A stretch of DNA of 64,000 bases from NCBI GenBank assembly GCA_003220495.1, contig QHSP01000023.1, positions 1 through 64,000 of the forward strand, in the 5' to 3' direction. The notes beneath the pieces are model-generated. The model was given only the letters and a program-made list of their open reading frames with translations, was not told the DNA's origin and did not search any database. Made by a program: the position numbers and the translations under genes. Numbering within the stretch: position 1 is the first letter of the stretch; each line of letters begins with the position of its first letter. Origin of the DNA: Candidatus Rokuibacteriota bacterium (lineage in GTDB: Bacteria; Methylomirabilota; Methylomirabilia; Rokubacteriales; CSP1-6). Below, piece by piece: positions 7,120 to 17,309 of the stretch.

Positions 7120-8091
7120 CTACGCGCCGCGGGCCGGAACCGATCCCTCTTCGAACGCGCCGATCCTTCTGAACTTCTCGTAGCGCGCCGCGACGAGATC
7201 GTCTTCCGACTGCCGCGTGAGCTCGCGGAGGTTTTCGCGGAGCGCCTCGCGCAGCTGGCCCGCCGCGCCTTCCCAGTCGCGGTGCGCGCCGCCGACGGGT
7301 TCGGGCACGATCGCGTCGATCACACCGAGCCGCAGGAGGTCGGGCGCGGTGATCCGCATCGATTCGGCCGCCTCGGGCGCCTTGGCGGCGTCGCCCCACA
7401 GAATGGCCGCGCACCCTTCCGGCGAGATCACAGAGTAGATCGCGTACTCCAGCATCAGGACCCGGTTGCCCATGCCGATCGCGAGCGCGCCGCCGCTGCC
7501 GCCCTCGCCGGTCACGATCGAGAGGATGGGCGTCCTGAGCGCGGCCATCTCTCGGAGATTTCGGGCGATCGCCTCGGCCTGTCCGCGCTCCTCGGCGCCG
7601 AGTCCGGGGTAGGCGCCCGGCGTGTCGATGAACGTGACGACGGGTTTGGCGAACTTCTGCGCGAGGTGCATCAAACGCAGCGCCTTTCGGTACCCCTCGG
7701 GGTGCGGCATGCCGAAGTTACGGGCGATCTTCTCGCGCGTGTCCCGCCCCTTCTGGTGGCCGATGACCACGACCCCCTGCTCTTCGAATCGGCCGAGCCC
7801 GCCGACAACCGCCGCGTCGTCGCCGTAGAGGCGATCGCCGTGGAGCTCGACGAAGTCCTCGAAGAGGAGCTTGATGAAGTCGCGGGTGTGCGGGCGCTTC
7901 GGATGGCGCGCGAGCTGCGTGCGCTGCCAGGCGGTCAGGCTCGCGTAGGTGCGCTGGCGCAGGCGGGCGAGGCGCTCCTCGAGCTTCGCGATCTCCTCGC
8001 GCGCCTTCGACCCGTTGTCCTCGGCCTGGAGCGCCGCGATCCGGTTCTCGATATCGAGCAGCGGCTGCTCGAAGTCAAGCGCGTCCGGCAT
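7120..8091 (-). CDS. accA: acetyl-CoA carboxylase carboxyltransferase subunit alpha
   Basis: Alpha half of the carboxyltransferase that moves CO2 from carboxybiotin to acetyl-CoA, the first step of fatty acid synthesis. The 323-aa protein has the N-terminal coiled segment ([16 protein letters not shown]), the [15 protein letters not shown] and HGDRLYGDD motifs and the crotonase-fold core [19 protein letters not shown] and [12 protein letters not shown]. The track ORF runs 19 codons further, but homologues start near [10 protein letters not shown]; the ATG at 8091 overlaps the end of dnaE by 17 bases. Last gene of the guaB-guaA-dnaE-accA run; birA, which biotinylates the carrier protein, is nearby. 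Confidence 0.95.
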   Translation of the reverse strand: MPDALDFEQPLLDIENRIAALQAEDNGSKAREEIAKLEERLARLRQRTYASLTAWQRTQLARHPKRPHTRDFIKLLFEDFVELHGDRLYGDDAAVVGGLGRFEEQGVVVIGHQKGRDTREKIARNFGMPHPEGYRKALRLMHLAQKFAKPVVTFIDTPGAYPGLGAEERGQAEAIARNLREMAALRTPILSIVTGEGGSGGALAIGMGNRVLMLEYAIYSVISPEGCAAILWGDAAKAPEAAESMRITAPDLLRLGVIDAIVPEPVGGAHRDWEGAAGQLREALRENLRELTRQSEDDLVAARYEKFRRIGAFEEGSVPARGA

Positions 8092-11000
8092 AGTCCACGC
8101 TGACCGCGCCCGGCCCGAGCCGGCTCTCGCCCTCGGCCACGAGCTCACGGCTCCCGTCTACGGAAAGACCACGCGCCCGCACGACGACTTCCTGGCCGTC
8201 GAGCACGAGGTGCAGGAAGACCGGGACACGCCCGGGATGCTCTCCACAGAGCTGCCGCACGGCGGCGAGGACGGCGGTCGAGTCCTCGCCGGGCGTCACG
8301 CGGATCCGGCAGGCGTTCGGCTCGCTCGTGCCGCCGCTGTTGCGCGAGCGACCGTCGGATTCGGCGAGCGCCTGCGCGAGCAGGCGGACGTCCTCGGCGA
8401 GCACCACCCGTCCCTTGTCACCGTCGTCCACCCGCCCGCGGACCAGTACGGCCTCGCCCGAGCGCAGACACGCGGCCGCCGACTTGAACGGCTCCGGGAA
8501 CACCGTGACCTCGACGGTGCCGTCCATGTCCTCGAGCGTGAAAAACGCCATCCGATTGCCGCCCTTCGTCGATGTTTCCTTGAGACCGTTCGCGTGTCCG
8601 AACAGGAGGACGCGCGAGCCGTGACCCTTGGCGGCCAGATCGCCGGAGGTCGTGACGCCCAGTGGCTCGACCACGCCGCGGTATCGCGCCAGCGGATGGC
8701 CCGAGATGTAGAACCCGAGCACCTCCTTCTCGAACGCGAGACGCTGATCGGCTTCCCACTCCGGTGTGATCTCGGCGGGCGCGCTCGTCCGGGCCGCCGG
8801 CGCCACCGCCGGCATCATCTCGAAGAAGGAGCCCTGGCCCTCCGCGCGGTCGCGCTGCTGACGCTGGCCGCTCTCGAGCGCCGTGTCGGTGGTGGCCAGC
8901 AGATGGGCGCGCGTGAGGCTGAGCGAGTCGAACGCCCCCGCCTTGATGAGGCTCTCCACCACGCGCCGGTTGACGAGCCGCAGATCGACCCGCGCGCAGA
9001 AGTCCTCCAGGGTCCTGAACGTCCCCTCGCCGCTGCGCGACTTCAAGATCGACTGCATCGCCGCCTCCCCGACGTTCTTGATCGCGGCCAGGCCGAAGCG
9101 GACGGTGTCGCCCGCGACGGAGAACTGCACAGCCGACACGTTGACGTCGGGGGGCTCGACGCGGATGCCCATCGCCCGGCATTCTTCGATGTACTTCACG
9201 ATCTTGTCGGTGTCCCCCATCTCGGAGGTCAGCAGCGCGGCCATGAACTCGACGGGGTAGTTCGCCTTGAAGTACGCGGTCTGGTACGCGACGAGCCCGT
9301 ACGCCGCCGCGTGGGAGTTGTGCACGGCGATCCCGTTGGCGATGAAGCTCCGCGCGCCGGGGACCTCGAAGTCGTACGTCGGCTCGACGCCGTCGATGAC
9401 GAACCGCTTCGGCCTCGACCAGCCCATCGCGGGATCGACGAGGCTCTGAAGCGCCGGCGATTCGAGGCGATCGGCAAGATGCTCTAGCGTGTCGCGGCGG
9501 ATGCCTCGCGTGACACGATCCCTCCCGACTAGCCGATAGGCGAGTCCCAGCGCCCGGCATCCTGCCTTCAGTGTGGCGTAGCGTTTAAGAATGGCCTCGC
9601 GGAGCGACTCTCGATAGATCGCCGTCGGAATGACATCGACAGTTCCTCGCGCGAGGAGAGCTCGCGTGTCCGCGGATGAGGCGACGAGCGAGGCGAGAGC
9701 GGCCCGCTTGCTCCCAACGAGATGAATTCCCACGAGCTCATTGAATCGCGCGTAAGTTCTCCGACCGCCAATGAGATTGACTGTGTAGCCGATGCGGCGG
9801 GTCCCACGATACGCGAAGGTCTTCCGATGGATCGTGCTCGGGATGCCGAGTTTCAGGAGCAGGCGACGAACGTCGCCGGCGAGTCCCTCGGAGGACGTCG
9901 CGTAGTACACCGACAGCGTCTTGGGGTGGACGCAGCCATTCCCCTGAAACAGTTTCCCGACGAGAATCGCGATCGCGTGTTGATCCCAAGCGTCGACGAT
10001 CGCCGGTGTCCGTTTGTTGGTTGCGGTCTTTCCCTGGAGGCCACAGTCCCGGAAGAGGAACGCGACGGCTTCCGAGGGGACCGTTCGATCGATCCGACTC
10101 GGACGGACCGATGAAGCCTTGGGCTTCGCACGGCGCTCGACTCGAGCGATCGTGTTCGCGAACGCCAGGACGTTGCGCCGCATGGCCTCGAGTTCGTCCT
10201 CGACTGTCGAGTATGAGGAGAAGTGACTGTCGTCGCCGTGGCTCCCCTCTGACAGCGCGTATCCGAGCAGGGCGGGCCAATGCTTCGGAACCGTCGTCCG
10301 GCCACTCGGGAGTTCGCGAGCGACCGCGACGAAATCGTCATCGGTGAGATCTTCGGCGTTCAGCCACCCTCGTTGCGTGAAGATCGGGTGATCGGGGGTG
10401 CAGCGAAGCGTCATCCCGTTCGCGAGCTGGAGACGACCGACCTGCCGACTTCCGCTTGGTCGGACACCGAGCGCGCGGAACGGGCCGTCCTTGGTGAGCA
10501 CGAGGTCACCCTCGTGGATCGCCGTGATCGGCTTACAGCTGCCGTCGGCCATCTCGATGAGCGTGTCACCGGTCAGGCATTTATTGAATCCATACCCCGC
10601 GAACTTCTCCATCAGCTCCCAGACACGCTCGGCCTTCGCCGCGGAGGTGTTGCGCTCGCGGCAGCCAGTGATGAACTTTTCGCGCTGCTTGGCCATGAGC
10701 TCGCGGTCCTTCTTGCCCATGGCGCGGCGGAGGATGTCGGCCTCGCCCATGGTGAAGCCCGCCATCTCGGAGGCGATCTGCATGATCTGTTCCTGGTACA
10801 CCATGATCCCGTACGTCTCCCGCGTGAACTTCTCCATGGCGGGGTGCTCGTACGTGATCTTGGACCGACCGTGTTTGCGCTGGATGAAGTCGGGGATGAG
10901 CTCCATCGGGCCGGGTCGGTAGAGCGAGACCATGGCGATGAGGTCCTCGAGCTGCTCGGGCCGGAGCCCGCGAAGGGCGTCGCGCATCCCGGACGACTCG

Positions 11001-12826
11001 AGCTGGAACACGCCGAACGTCTTGGCTTCGGAGAGCATCTCGTACGTCTTCTTGTCGTCGAGCGGCAGCCGGTCGAGGTCGAGCTCGAGCCCGCGGGATT
11101 CCTTGATCAGCGCGACCGTGTTGGCGAGCACGGTGAGCGTCCGAAGGCCGAGGAAGTCCATCTTGAGCAGGCCGAGCTTCTCGATCGGTCCCATCGCGTA
11201 GCCGGTGATCAGCTCCGGCCGCTTGGGGTCCTTGTAGAGCGGGATGTGTTCCTCGAGGGGCTCGTCGGAGATCACCACCGCGGAGGCGTGCACCGACGCG
11301 TGGCGCGTGCAGCCCTCGAGCGTGCGGGCGATCTCCCACAGCTCGCGCACGTTGGGCTGGCTGCGCACGATCTCGGCGAGCGGCAGCGACTTCTGGTGGG
11401 CGTCGTCGAGGGTGATGTTCAGCGGGAAGTTCGGCACGAGCTTCGCGATCCGGTCCACGTCGGCGTAGGGCATGCCGAGGACACGCCCCACGTCGCGGAT
11501 CGCGGCCTTGGCGCCGAGCGTCCCGAACGTGATGATGTGCGCGACCCGGTCGCGCCCGTAGCGCTCGGCGACGTAGCGGATGACCTCGTCCCGGCGGTCG
11601 TCGGCGAAATCGATGTCCATGTCGGGCATCGAGATCCGCTCCGGGTTCAAGAATCGCTCGAAGAGCAGGCCGTAACGCATCGGATCGATGTTCGTGATGC
11701 CCAGGCAGTAGGCCGTCAGCGAGCCCGCGGACGAGCCGCGTCCGGGCCCGACCGCGATCCCCTGCTCGCGCGCGTAGCGGATGAAGTCCCACACGACCAG
11801 GAAGTAACCCGCGAAGCCCATCTTCTCGATCACGGAAAGCTCGTGGGCCAGCCGCGCCTCGATGGCGTCGCCGGGGGTCGATCCATAGCGACGCCGGAGC
11901 CCGTCATGGGCCAGCTCGTGCAGGTAGCTGTCGAGCGTGTGCTCGTCGGGAACGAGGTAGCGCGGCAGGTGGAACTGGTTGAAGTCGAGTGTGAGGTTGC
12001 AGCGCTCGGCCACCGCCAGGGTGTTCTGGCACGCTTCGGGGAGCTCGGCGAAGACGCGCGCCATCTCTTCCGCCGACTTGATGTAGAACTCCTGCGTCGA
12101 GAACCTGAAGCGTCCGGTATCTTGAAGATTCGTTCCGGTCTGGATGCAGAGCAGCGCCTCGTGGGCGCGTGCATGGCCTCCCTCGAGGTAGTGCGAGTCG
12201 TTCGTGCCGACGACCGGCGCGCCGATCGACTTGGCGATGCGGAGGGTCTCGGCCATGACCCGTTCCTGCTCTTCGAGCCCGTGCGCCTGGACCTCCATGA
12301 AGTAGTGGTCCTTGCCGAAGACCTCCTGGTACCACCCCGCCGTCTCCCGCGCCCGTACGGCGTCGCCAGCGCTGAGCATCCGCGACACCTCGGAGTTCAG
12401 GCAGCCCGAGAGGACGAGCAGTCCATCGGCGTGCTGGGCGAGAAGCTCGCGATCGACGCGCGGCTTGTAGTAGAAACCCTCGAGGAACGCCCGGGACACC
12501 AGCTTGACGAGGTTCTTGTACCCCGTGCGATTACGAACGAGGACCGTCAGATGGTTCGCGCCCTCGTAGCCGCCGTCCTGCGAGCCGCGCTCCTTCCGCC
12601 CGCCTGGCGCCACGTAGAGCTCGCAGCCGAGGATCGGCTTGACGCCGGCCTTCTGGGCCGCCAGGTAGAAGTCGATCGCGCCGAAGAGGTTCCCGTGATC
12701 GGTGAGCGCGATCGCCGGGAACCTGAGCTCCTTTGCCTTCTCGACCAGCTTCTCGAGCTGTGCGGCGCCGTCGAGCAGGCTGTACTCGGAATGCACGTGC
12801 AAGTGGACGAATTCGCTGTGCCGCAT
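8075..12826 (-). CDS. dnaE: DNA polymerase III subunit alpha, intein-containing precursor
   Basis: Replicative polymerase of the C family. The 1583-aa precursor has the PHP domain ([13 protein letters not shown] near the N terminus), the catalytic palm with [15 protein letters not shown] and [10 protein letters not shown] carrying the metal-binding aspartates, the fingers, and a C-terminal OB-fold. A 421-residue intein interrupts it after GYGFNK; removal leaves about 1162 aa, the usual DnaE length. The ATG at 12826 was chosen over the track start because GGGAG lies 5 bases upstream and homologues begin close to this point. It follows guaA by 11 bases and overlaps accA. Confidence 0.95.
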   Translation of the reverse strand: MRHSEFVHLHVHSEYSLLDGAAQLEKLVEKAKELRFPAIALTDHGNLFGAIDFYLAAQKAGVKPILGCELYVAPGGRKERGSQDGGYEGANHLTVLVRNRTGYKNLVKLVSRAFLEGFYYKPRVDRELLAQHADGLLVLSGCLNSEVSRMLSAGDAVRARETAGWYQEVFGKDHYFMEVQAHGLEEQERVMAETLRIAKSIGAPVVGTNDSHYLEGGHARAHEALLCIQTGTNLQDTGRFRFSTQEFYIKSAEEMARVFAELPEACQNTLAVAERCNLTLDFNQFHLPRYLVPDEHTLDSYLHELAHDGLRRRYGSTPGDAIEARLAHELSVIEKMGFAGYFLVVWDFIRYAREQGIAVGPGRGSSAGSLTAYCLGITNIDPMRYGLLFERFLNPERISMPDMDIDFADDRRDEVIRYVAERYGRDRVAHIITFGTLGAKAAIRDVGRVLGMPYADVDRIAKLVPNFPLNITLDDAHQKSLPLAEIVRSQPNVRELWEIARTLEGCTRHASVHASAVVISDEPLEEHIPLYKDPKRPELITGYAMGPIEKLGLLKMDFLGLRTLTVLANTVALIKESRGLELDLDRLPLDDKKTYEMLSEAKTFGVFQLESSGMRDALRGLRPEQLEDLIAMVSLYRPGPMELIPDFIQRKHGRSKITYEHPAMEKFTRETYGIMVYQEQIMQIASEMAGFTMGEADILRRAMGKKDRELMAKQREKFITGCRERNTSAAKAERVWELMEKFAGYGFNKCLTGDTLIEMADGSCKPITAIHEGDLVLTKDGPFRALGVRPSGSRQVGRLQLANGMTLRCTPDHPIFTQRGWLNAEDLTDDDFVAVARELPSGRTTVPKHWPALLGYALSEGSHGDDSHFSSYSTVEDELEAMRRNVLAFANTIARVERRAKPKASSVRPSRIDRTVPSEAVAFLFRDCGLQGKTATNKRTPAIVDAWDQHAIAILVGKLFQGNGCVHPKTLSVYYATSSEGLAGDVRRLLLKLGIPSTIHRKTFAYRGTRRIGYTVNLIGGRRTYARFNELVGIHLVGSKRAALASLVASSADTRALLARGTVDVIPTAIYRESLREAILKRYATLKAGCRALGLAYRLVGRDRVTRGIRRDTLEHLADRLESPALQSLVDPAMGWSRPKRFVIDGVEPTYDFEVPGARSFIANGIAVHNSHAAAYGLVAYQTAYFKANYPVEFMAALLTSEMGDTDKIVKYIEECRAMGIRVEPPDVNVSAVQFSVAGDTVRFGLAAIKNVGEAAMQSILKSRSGEGTFRTLEDFCARVDLRLVNRRVVESLIKAGAFDSLSLTRAHLLATTDTALESGQRQQRDRAEGQGSFFEMMPAVAPAARTSAPAEITPEWEADQRLAFEKEVLGFYISGHPLARYRGVVEPLGVTTSGDLAAKGHGSRVLLFGHANGLKETSTKGGNRMAFFTLEDMDGTVEVTVFPEPFKSAAACLRSGEAVLVRGRVDDGDKGRVVLAEDVRLLAQALAESDGRSRNSGGTSEPNACRIRVTPGEDSTAVLAAVRQLCGEHPGRVPVFLHLVLDGQEVVVRARGLSVDGSRELVAEGESRLGPGAVSVDYAGRA
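9317..10579 (-). mobile_element. DnaE intein with a LAGLIDADG-type endonuclease domain
   Basis: In-frame protein-splicing element covering residues 750-1170 of the DnaE precursor. It begins at Cys (block [14 protein letters not shown]), has block B (RCTPDHPIF, with the TxxH motif) and ends with blocks F and G ([20 protein letters not shown]), followed by Ser as the +1 residue. All residues for canonical splicing are present. The middle carries two LAGLIDADG-like motifs, LLGYALSEG and [10 protein letters not shown]. The second has Asn where the catalytic Asp is expected, so nicking activity may be lost. Insertion is in the GFNK/SHAAAYG segment, four residues past the site of the cyanobacterial split DnaE inteins. 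Confidence 0.95.
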
Positions 12827-12837
12827 CGAGCTCCCGA

Positions 12838-14391
12838 TCACTCCCACTCGATCGTGGAAGGTGGTTTGGACGAGATGTCGAAAACAACCCGGTTGATGCC
12901 CTTGACCTCGTTGATGATCCGATTGCTGATCGTGCCCAGGAGATCATAGGGCAGCCGCGCCCAGTCCGCGGTCATCGCGTCCTGGCTCATGACGGCCCGC
13001 AACGCGATGACGTGCGCGTAGGTCCGGTAGTCGCCCATGACGCCGACGGTCCGGATGGGCAAGAGCACCGCGAACGCCTGCCATACCGTTCGCTCGAACC
13101 CGGCCCGACGCACCTCTTCCTGGACTACGGCGTCGGCCTCGCGGAGCAGGTCCAGCCGATCCGGGCTCACCTCGCCGAGCACGCGGATGGCGAGCCCGGG
13201 TCCCGGGAATGGCTGCCGCCAGACGATCTCAGGAGGAAGCCCCAGGAGCTCGCCGAGCTTACGGACCTCGTCCTTGAAGAGCTCGCGAAGCGGCTCGACG
13301 AGCTTGAACTGCATCTTCAGCGGGAGGCCGCCGACGTTGTGGTGGGTCTTGATCGTGGCCGAGGGCCCGCGGAACGAGACCGACTCGATGACGTCTGGAT
13401 AGAGCGTGCCCTGGGCAAGCCATGGGATGTCCCCGAGCTTCTTGGCCTCGTCCTCGAACACGGCGATGAACTCGGCCCCGATCCGCTTGCGCTTGATCTC
13501 CGGGTCCGTCACACCGCGGATCGCGTCGAGGAATCGGGTGGATGCGTCGATATGGATGAGGTTCATCTTGAATGCGTCGCGGAACGTGTGGACGACCGAG
13601 TCGGCCTCTCCTTTTCTCAGCAGACCGTTATCGACGAAGACGCACGTCAGCTGGTCGCCGATGGCGCGATGAGCCAGGACGGCGACCACCGAAGAGTCGA
13701 CGCCGCCCGAGAGCGCGCAGAGCACGCGCTGGCCACGGACCTGGGCGCGGAGGGCATCGACGGTGGTGTCGATGAAGCCGGCCATCGACCACGTCCGGTT
13801 CACGCCGCACAGGCTGAGGAAGTTGTCGAGGATCGTCCGCCCCTGCGGCGTGTGGAGAACCTCCGGGTGGAACTGGACGGCATAGAGTCGTCGGTCCTCG
13901 TCCGCCATCGCCGCCACCGGGCAGTTCGGGGTCTTCGCAAGCGGCACGAAGCCCTTCGGTGGGCGAAGCACAGTGTCCCCGTGGCTCATCCAGACGGTGA
14001 CGCGGCCGGCGTCGTCGGGTTCGACGCCCCGGAACAGCGGGCTCGATCCCTGGAGCGTGATTTCGGCTTTGCCGTACTCTCGGCGCTCGGCCGGAATCAC
14101 GTGGCCGCCCAGGAGATAGCCCATCGCCTGCATCCCGTAGCAGATCCCCAGGATCGGGATGCCGGCCTCGAAGAGCTGCTTCGGCGGCAGCGGCGCGCCG
14201 TCCTCGTAGACGCTCGATGGTCCGCCGGAGAGGATGATGCCCTGGTAGCCGGCGGACAGGATCTCGGCGGGCGGATGCGTGCAGGAGAAGATCTCGGAGT
14301 AGACGGACATCTCGCGGACCCGGCGGGCGATCAGCTGGGTGTACTGGCCGCCGAAATCGAGGACCGCGATCTTGCCGGCGCCGGCCGACAT
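12838..14391 (-). CDS. guaA: GMP synthase (glutamine-hydrolysing)
   Basis: Converts XMP to GMP with ATP and glutamine. The 517-aa protein has an N-terminal class-I glutamine amidotransferase domain (nucleophile in [10 protein letters not shown], His/Glu in VQFHPEV), the ATP pyrophosphatase P-loop ([13 protein letters not shown]) and the C-terminal dimerisation domain ending in PPSTIEWE, the signature C terminus of GuaA. The ATG is 10 bases after guaB3 and the stop is 11 bases before dnaE, so they form one transcription unit. Confidence 0.97.
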   Translation of the reverse strand: MSAGAGKIAVLDFGGQYTQLIARRVREMSVYSEIFSCTHPPAEILSAGYQGIILSGGPSSVYEDGAPLPPKQLFEAGIPILGICYGMQAMGYLLGGHVIPAERREYGKAEITLQGSSPLFRGVEPDDAGRVTVWMSHGDTVLRPPKGFVPLAKTPNCPVAAMADEDRRLYAVQFHPEVLHTPQGRTILDNFLSLCGVNRTWSMAGFIDTTVDALRAQVRGQRVLCALSGGVDSSVVAVLAHRAIGDQLTCVFVDNGLLRKGEADSVVHTFRDAFKMNLIHIDASTRFLDAIRGVTDPEIKRKRIGAEFIAVFEDEAKKLGDIPWLAQGTLYPDVIESVSFRGPSATIKTHHNVGGLPLKMQFKLVEPLRELFKDEVRKLGELLGLPPEIVWRQPFPGPGLAIRVLGEVSPDRLDLLREADAVVQEEVRRAGFERTVWQAFAVLLPIRTVGVMGDYRTYAHVIALRAVMSQDAMTADWARLPYDLLGTISNRIINEVKGINRVVFDISSKPPSTIEWE

Positions 14392-14401
14392 CGGCGCCCC
14401 G

Positions 14402-15562
14402 CTACCGCGGGCGCCCGAGCTTCTGAGCCTGCTGAAAGACCTTACCTTCCGTTTTGATCGTGGGCGCGATGATCAGCTCGGTCTGCTGCAGGTCGCGGAT
14501 CGTGCGCGCGCCAACCGAGCCCATACACGTCCGGATCGCTCCGACGAGGTTGAGGGTGCCGTCCTCGGTGAACGCAGGCCCGAAGAGAATCTGCTCGAGC
14601 GAGCCGACGCTCCCCACCCGGATCCGGGTGCCGCGCGGAAGGTTGGCGTGGGGCGTCGCCATTCCCCAGTGATAGCCGCGTCCGGGCGCTTCGATCGCGC
14701 GCGCGAACGCCGACCCGATCATGACCGCGTCGGCGCCCGACGCGAACGCCTTGCACACGTCGCCGCCCGTCGTCATGCCGCCGTCGGTGATGATCGGCAC
14801 GTAGCGGCCGCTCCGCTTCCAGTAGAAGTCACGCGCGGCGGCGGCATCGGCGGTCGCGGTCACCTGGGGCACGCCCAGCCCGAGCACTTCACGGCTCGTG
14901 CAGGCCGCGCCGGGACCCACGCCGATCAGCAGCGCGTCGGCGCCGACGTCCATCAGCTCGAGGCACGCCTCGTAAGTGACGACGTTGCCGATGACGAGCG
15001 GGATCGCGAGCTGCTTCTTCAGCTTGCGGAGGTCGACGGGCGTGTACTCGGTGGCGATGTGGCGGGCGGTGGTGACCGTCGACTGGACCACGAAGATGTC
15101 CGCTCCGGCTTCCTGCGCGATCTGGGCGAACCGCTCGGCGCGCTGCGGGATCGAGGAGACGACGGCCGGGCCGCCCCCCTTTTTGATCTCGGTGATCCGC
15201 TGATGGATCAGATCCTCCTTGATCGGCTCGCCGTAGATCGACTGGATGAGCTTGGTCGCCTCTTCCTGGCTGGCCGAGACGATGCGTTCGAGCACTTCGG
15301 CGGGGTTCGCGTAGCGGGAAAAGATGCCTTCGAGGTTCAGCACGGCGAGGCCGCCGTGCCGCCCCATCTCGATCGCCAGCCGGGGGCCGACGACGCCGTC
15401 CATGGCCGCGGCGATGATCGGCAGATCGAACCGGTGGCCGCAGAGCTCCCAGGAGATGTCGACCTCGTTCGGATTGACCGTGACGGCTCCGGGGACGAGC
15501 GCGATGTCATCGAACCCGTAAGCGACCCTGGCCTTGCGCCCTCGCCCGACCCACATCCCCAT
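14402..15562 (-). CDS. guaB: GuaB3-family IMP dehydrogenase
   Basis: TIM-barrel IMP dehydrogenase that oxidises IMP to XMP with NAD+, feeding GuaA next door. This is the GuaB3 type: 386 aa, no CBS pair, N terminus [13 protein letters not shown], catalytic Cys loop in [13 protein letters not shown], and phosphate-binding [12 protein letters not shown] and [11 protein letters not shown]. GuaB3 of cyanobacteria has been characterised as a true IMPDH. The track start is a TTG; the ATG at 15562 lies 7 bases after GGAGG and is preferred. Whether a classical GuaB with CBS domains also exists cannot be seen here. Confidence 0.9.
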   Translation of the reverse strand: MGMWVGRGRKARVAYGFDDIALVPGAVTVNPNEVDISWELCGHRFDLPIIAAAMDGVVGPRLAIEMGRHGGLAVLNLEGIFSRYANPAEVLERIVSASQEEATKLIQSIYGEPIKEDLIHQRITEIKKGGGPAVVSSIPQRAERFAQIAQEAGADIFVVQSTVTTARHIATEYTPVDLRKLKKQLAIPLVIGNVVTYEACLELMDVGADALLIGVGPGAACTSREVLGLGVPQVTATADAAAARDFYWKRSGRYVPIITDGGMTTGGDVCKAFASGADAVMIGSAFARAIEAPGRGYHWGMATPHANLPRGTRIRVGSVGSLEQILFGPAFTEDGTLNLVGAIRTCMGSVGARTIRDLQQTELIIAPTIKTEGKVFQQAQKLGRPR

Positions 15563-15652
15563 CGGCAACCCTCCTTCAGAGCCGTCCGCCGGTTTCGCCT
15601 GGGAGTCCCGTATATAGGGATAGACCCCGACCTGACCTACTAGATTTCGTAG

Positions 15653-15681
15653 AGTATACCCACGAGGCCGGGCGGTGTCAA
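15653..15681 (-). promoter_or_regulatory. near-consensus sigma-70 promoter for guaB-guaA-dnaE-accA
   Basis: On the minus strand a perfect TTGACA (15676-15681), a 17-base spacer and TATACT (15653-15658, 5 of 6). The -35 overlaps the coaX stop codon. The predicted transcript has a leader of about 85 bases before the guaB ATG. It is the closest match to consensus seen in the window. Confidence 0.7.
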
Positions 15682-16460
15682 CGCCGGGAAGCGTCGGGAT
15701 GAGCCTCGTCGTAGAGCATCCGGAGCCCGTCGAGCCTGAGGTTGTCGTCGACCCGCTCGATGCACCGGGCGACGTCGGTGAGGAGCCCGGCGTTGCCCCC
15801 GGTCGCGATCACCTTGGCCCCTCCCCCCAACTCCCCCTGCATCCGTTCGACCAAACCCTCCACGAGGCCGGCATAACCGTAGATCGCCCCGGATTGAAGG
15901 TTGGTCGTCGTGTTGCGTCCGATCGCCTCCTTGGGCCTGACCAGCTCGACCCGGGACAGGCGCGCGGCCCGGTTGATCAGCGCCTCCACGGACGTGACGA
16001 TCCCCGGGGCGATGGCGCCGCCGATGAACTCCCCCCGCCGGTTGACGCAGTTGAACGTCGTGGCCGTGCCAAAGTCGATCACGATCAGCGGCGGGCCATA
16101 CTTCGCCGCGGCGGCGAAGGCATCGACGTACCGGTCGGCGCCGACCTCACGGGGCGCGTCGACGGCGAGCGGCAGCCGCGTGTTCACACCCGGCTCGATG
16201 AAGAATGGCGGCCGGCTGAAGTACTTCTCGCACATCCACTCGAGCGTCTGCTGGACCGGGGGTACCACGTTCGAGATCGACACGCCGTCGATGGACGCTG
16301 GGCGGATCCCCCGCGACTGCAGGAGCATCTCGATGAAGAGCCCGTACTCGTCGGCCGTCTGCTCGCGCCGGCTCGTGAGGCGCCACGAGACGAGCAGGCG
16401 CTCGCCGTCGAACACGCCGATCTTCGTGTTGGTGTTTCCGACATCGGCAACGAGCAGCAT
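15678..16460 (-). CDS. coaX: type III pantothenate kinase
   Basis: Phosphorylates pantothenate in the first step of coenzyme A synthesis. The 260-aa ASKHA-fold protein has the phosphate-1 motif DVGNTNTKIGVFDG, the GADRYVDAFAA motif with the pantothenate-binding Asp, and DFGTATTFNCV. These mark type III (CoaX), which is insensitive to CoA feedback. It lies downstream of birA on the same strand; its stop overlaps the -35 of the gua operon promoter. Confidence 0.95.
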   Translation of the reverse strand: MLLVADVGNTNTKIGVFDGERLLVSWRLTSRREQTADEYGLFIEMLLQSRGIRPASIDGVSISNVVPPVQQTLEWMCEKYFSRPPFFIEPGVNTRLPLAVDAPREVGADRYVDAFAAAAKYGPPLIVIDFGTATTFNCVNRRGEFIGGAIAPGIVTSVEALINRAARLSRVELVRPKEAIGRNTTTNLQSGAIYGYAGLVEGLVERMQGELGGGAKVIATGGNAGLLTDVARCIERVDDNLRLDGLRMLYDEAHPDASRR

Positions 16461-16514
16461 CGGCCGTCTCCTTCCTCGGTCTCGAGGCCCTCAGTCTAGA
16501 GGCGCGCCTCGGCC

Positions 16515-17309
16515 TCAGCCTCGACCGGGCGCGCCGACGGGGTCGCTGGAGGTGATCGCTCCGGCGAGCACGCGCTTGAGCGAGCCGCCCACGTCGACGA
16601 GAAGGGCGCCGTCGCTATCGAGGTCGGCCGCGACGCCGGTGACGGTGTCGATCGTGACCCGCCGCCCGAGGGTGTCGCTGAGCCGCCGCCATCCCTCACG
16701 GATGGGACCGAAGCCCTCGCCCTCGAGGCGGGCCCGCCACGCGTCGAATTCCTCCAGCAAGACCGTGAGCATCGATTCTCGGCTGGGCGCGTGTCCAGTC
16801 TCGAGCGCGACCGAAGTGGCGTTCGCCGCCAGATCGGATGGGAACTCGCGCTGCCCGAGATTGATGCCGATACCGATGATCGTGACGAGCGTCGTGGGGC
16901 TGCTCTGCCCCGGACTGCCCGCTTCCCCCTTCCCTGTCGTGCGAGCTTCCAGCAGGATTCCCGCGATCTTGTTGCCCGCCACCAGGACGTCGTTCGGCCA
17001 CTTGAGCCGCGCATCCACCCGCGCGACGCGCCGAAGCGCCTCGGCGGTGGCGACTGCGGTCGCGAGCGACAACGTGGCCAGGAGCGCCTGAGGAAGCCGC
17101 GGCCGGACGATGATGGAGGCCAGGAGGCTTGTTCCGGCGGGAGCCCGCCAGGTTCGCCCCAGCCGGCCTCGGCCCGCCAGCTGCTGGTCGGCGACGACCA
17201 CCGTGCGATCGGCGGCGCCACGCTCGGCGAGCGCGAAGGCGACCGACTGGGTCGAGTCGACGGTGCCGAGGCGGACGATGACGCCCGACGTGCTACCGCC
17301 CGGCGTCAT
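16515..17309 (-). CDS. birA: biotin--[acetyl-CoA-carboxylase] ligase, class I without HTH
   Basis: Activates biotin to biotinyl-5'-AMP and attaches it to the biotin carboxyl carrier protein. The 264-aa protein has the substrate loop GRGRLGRTWRAPAGTSLLAS and the KWPNDVLVAGNKIAGIL motif, then the C-terminal SH3-like domain. It lacks the N-terminal helix-turn-helix of E. coli BirA, so it should be an enzyme only and not a repressor. The ATG overlaps the end of valS by 17 bases, so the genes are probably coupled. Confidence 0.93.
   Translation of the reverse strand: MTPGGSTSGVIVRLGTVDSTQSVAFALAERGAADRTVVVADQQLAGRGRLGRTWRAPAGTSLLASIIVRPRLPQALLATLSLATAVATAEALRRVARVDARLKWPNDVLVAGNKIAGILLEARTTGKGEAGSPGQSSPTTLVTIIGIGINLGQREFPSDLAANATSVALETGHAPSRESMLTVLLEEFDAWRARLEGEGFGPIREGWRRLSDTLGRRVTIDTVTGVAADLDSDGALLVDVGGSLKRVLAGAITSSDPVGAPGRG

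Noticed and set aside
10280-12949. 889-aa ORF on the plus strand across dnaE
   Set aside because: It is the antisense shadow of dnaE in GC-rich DNA: low-complexity, His/Arg/Glu-rich translation and no recognisable motif.
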